Source: Chara braunii
Lineage: Eukaryota > Streptophyta > Charophyceae > Charales > Characeae
Direction: 5' to 3'
Assembly (NCBI GenBank): GCA_003427395.1
Contig: BFEA01000262.1
Location: forward strand, 1,461,958 to 1,492,870
Length of the DNA: 30,913 nucleotides
In this document: in pieces, positions 30,128 to 30,913 of the stretch
Layout: each line of letters opens with the position of its first letter
Position numbering within the stretch: the first letter of the stretch is position 1
Position numbers and translations under genes: made by a program
The notes under the pieces: generated by a model
What the model was told of the DNA's origin: nothing
Database searches by the model: none
What the model saw: only the letters and a program-made list of their open reading frames with translations

Positions 30128-30913
30128 AAAAGGAGTTAGCCTAAGTAGCACGACGTAGGGCTCAAACCTGATACATGTCGGTCAAAAGTCTGGCATGTCT
30201 ACATATTGGGCTTGCTCCTATTTCACGCCAAATAGAAACATCATTTCCTCTTGAAGGGTTGCACCGAGTGTAGACAACCAGCATATTGCCCATCAGACTC
30301 TTGCCTGCTCCCGCCACTCAATAACCGACCACCGACCACTGACATCTGGAACGAGCGTGTGTTTATCCTAACAGGGTAGGACGTAGGCCGTCCAACATGT
30401 CATGGTGTCGATGCTGGTCCAAGCCTAGGAAGGGCATTTCTTGAGTAAGGCAGGTCCAACCTTTGCGCTCTTGAGCCACGATCATCAATATAACGTCAAT
30501 CGCTTTTTCCATTCCCCTTAAATTCCTGAAACGCGCGGTTGCCAAAAAATTAACAAAATAAATTTGATCTCAGTATTCTCATGAATGCGTATTTTTCCGA
30601 CCCTTTTCTAATGCAAAGAGATTGATCTTAACATCGACCTTGTGGTCACGTCTGCCGGTAGTTCGACATTAAAAAAAAAAAAAAAACCTTCTTAATTAAC
30701 GACCGAGTTTGAATAGGCTATTGACACTACTTCCGTTCCTANAAGTTTAGTTTTTTAACCAAAATTCAGACTTGAGACGTGACAATGCCTGACATTGAAA
30801 ATAAAGGACAAATACCAATGTTAGGGTTTTTGTCCCGACATCACAGCCATAGGGATGCGAATTCCAACTTGAGTGTTTTTTCACGCACAAATTTTGTTGT
30901 TATCTTTCCAGGA
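30128..30913. other. Gene-free end of the window
   Basis: No recognised gene or repeat apart from a 16-base A run near 30671 and one undetermined base at 30742. Confidence 0.45.

Overview
This is a eukaryotic nuclear segment, most likely from a streptophyte (plant-lineage) green alga with a large repeat-rich genome such as a charophyte. The grounds are a plant-type SNM1 DNA-repair nuclease gene, pervasive microsatellites and homopolymer tracts, and a dense mosaic of degraded LINE, Ty3/gypsy, hAT, foldback and poly(A)-tailed elements. The species is inferred, not read directly. No bacterial operon features, rRNA, tRNA or CRISPR were seen.

Layout. (1) 1-2300: (AG)n and (CA)n(CG)n microsatellites and a low-complexity upstream region. 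(2) 2343-5275: the one convincing host gene, an SNM1/DCLRE1A-like metallo-beta-lactamase/beta-CASP nuclease. It appears as two reading frames that switch inside a 29-G homopolymer. The frame after the tract stays open from the tract to the stop codon and contains a PCNA-binding (PIP) box just upstream of the nuclease domain. (3) 5291-5506: nested, mutually exclusive inverted repeats directly behind the gene. (4) 6443-6913: an exact-looking second copy of bases 1-471, broken by a single N, so the gene sits between 6,442-bp-spaced direct repeats. (5) 7-11.3 kb: intergenic sequence with small tandem repeats, an intact 170-aa ORF, a minus-strand group-II-intron-type reverse transcriptase fragment, and a poly(A)-tailed element. 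(6) 11.3-17.5 kb: a degraded LINE-type retrotransposon. It is interrupted by an inverted poly(A) retroposon, a foldback MITE and a hAT-type element with a perfect 8-bp target duplication; the hAT element contains an assembly gap. (7) 17.5-18.35 kb: a minus-strand Ty3/gypsy integrase fossil joined to another inverted poly(A) retroposon. (8) 18.35-30.9 kb: AT-rich, gene-poor sequence with tandem arrays of about 275 bp and about 71 bp, dispersed repeats, and a duplicated pyrimidine-rich block about 0.88 kb apart.

Only the SNM1 gene looks like a working host gene. Everything else supportable is repeat or transposon derived. The most useful observations are the poly-G frame switch with its PIP box, the direct repeats flanking the gene, the foldback element behind it (diverged copies more than 18 kb away), and the datable nested insertions in the LINE.
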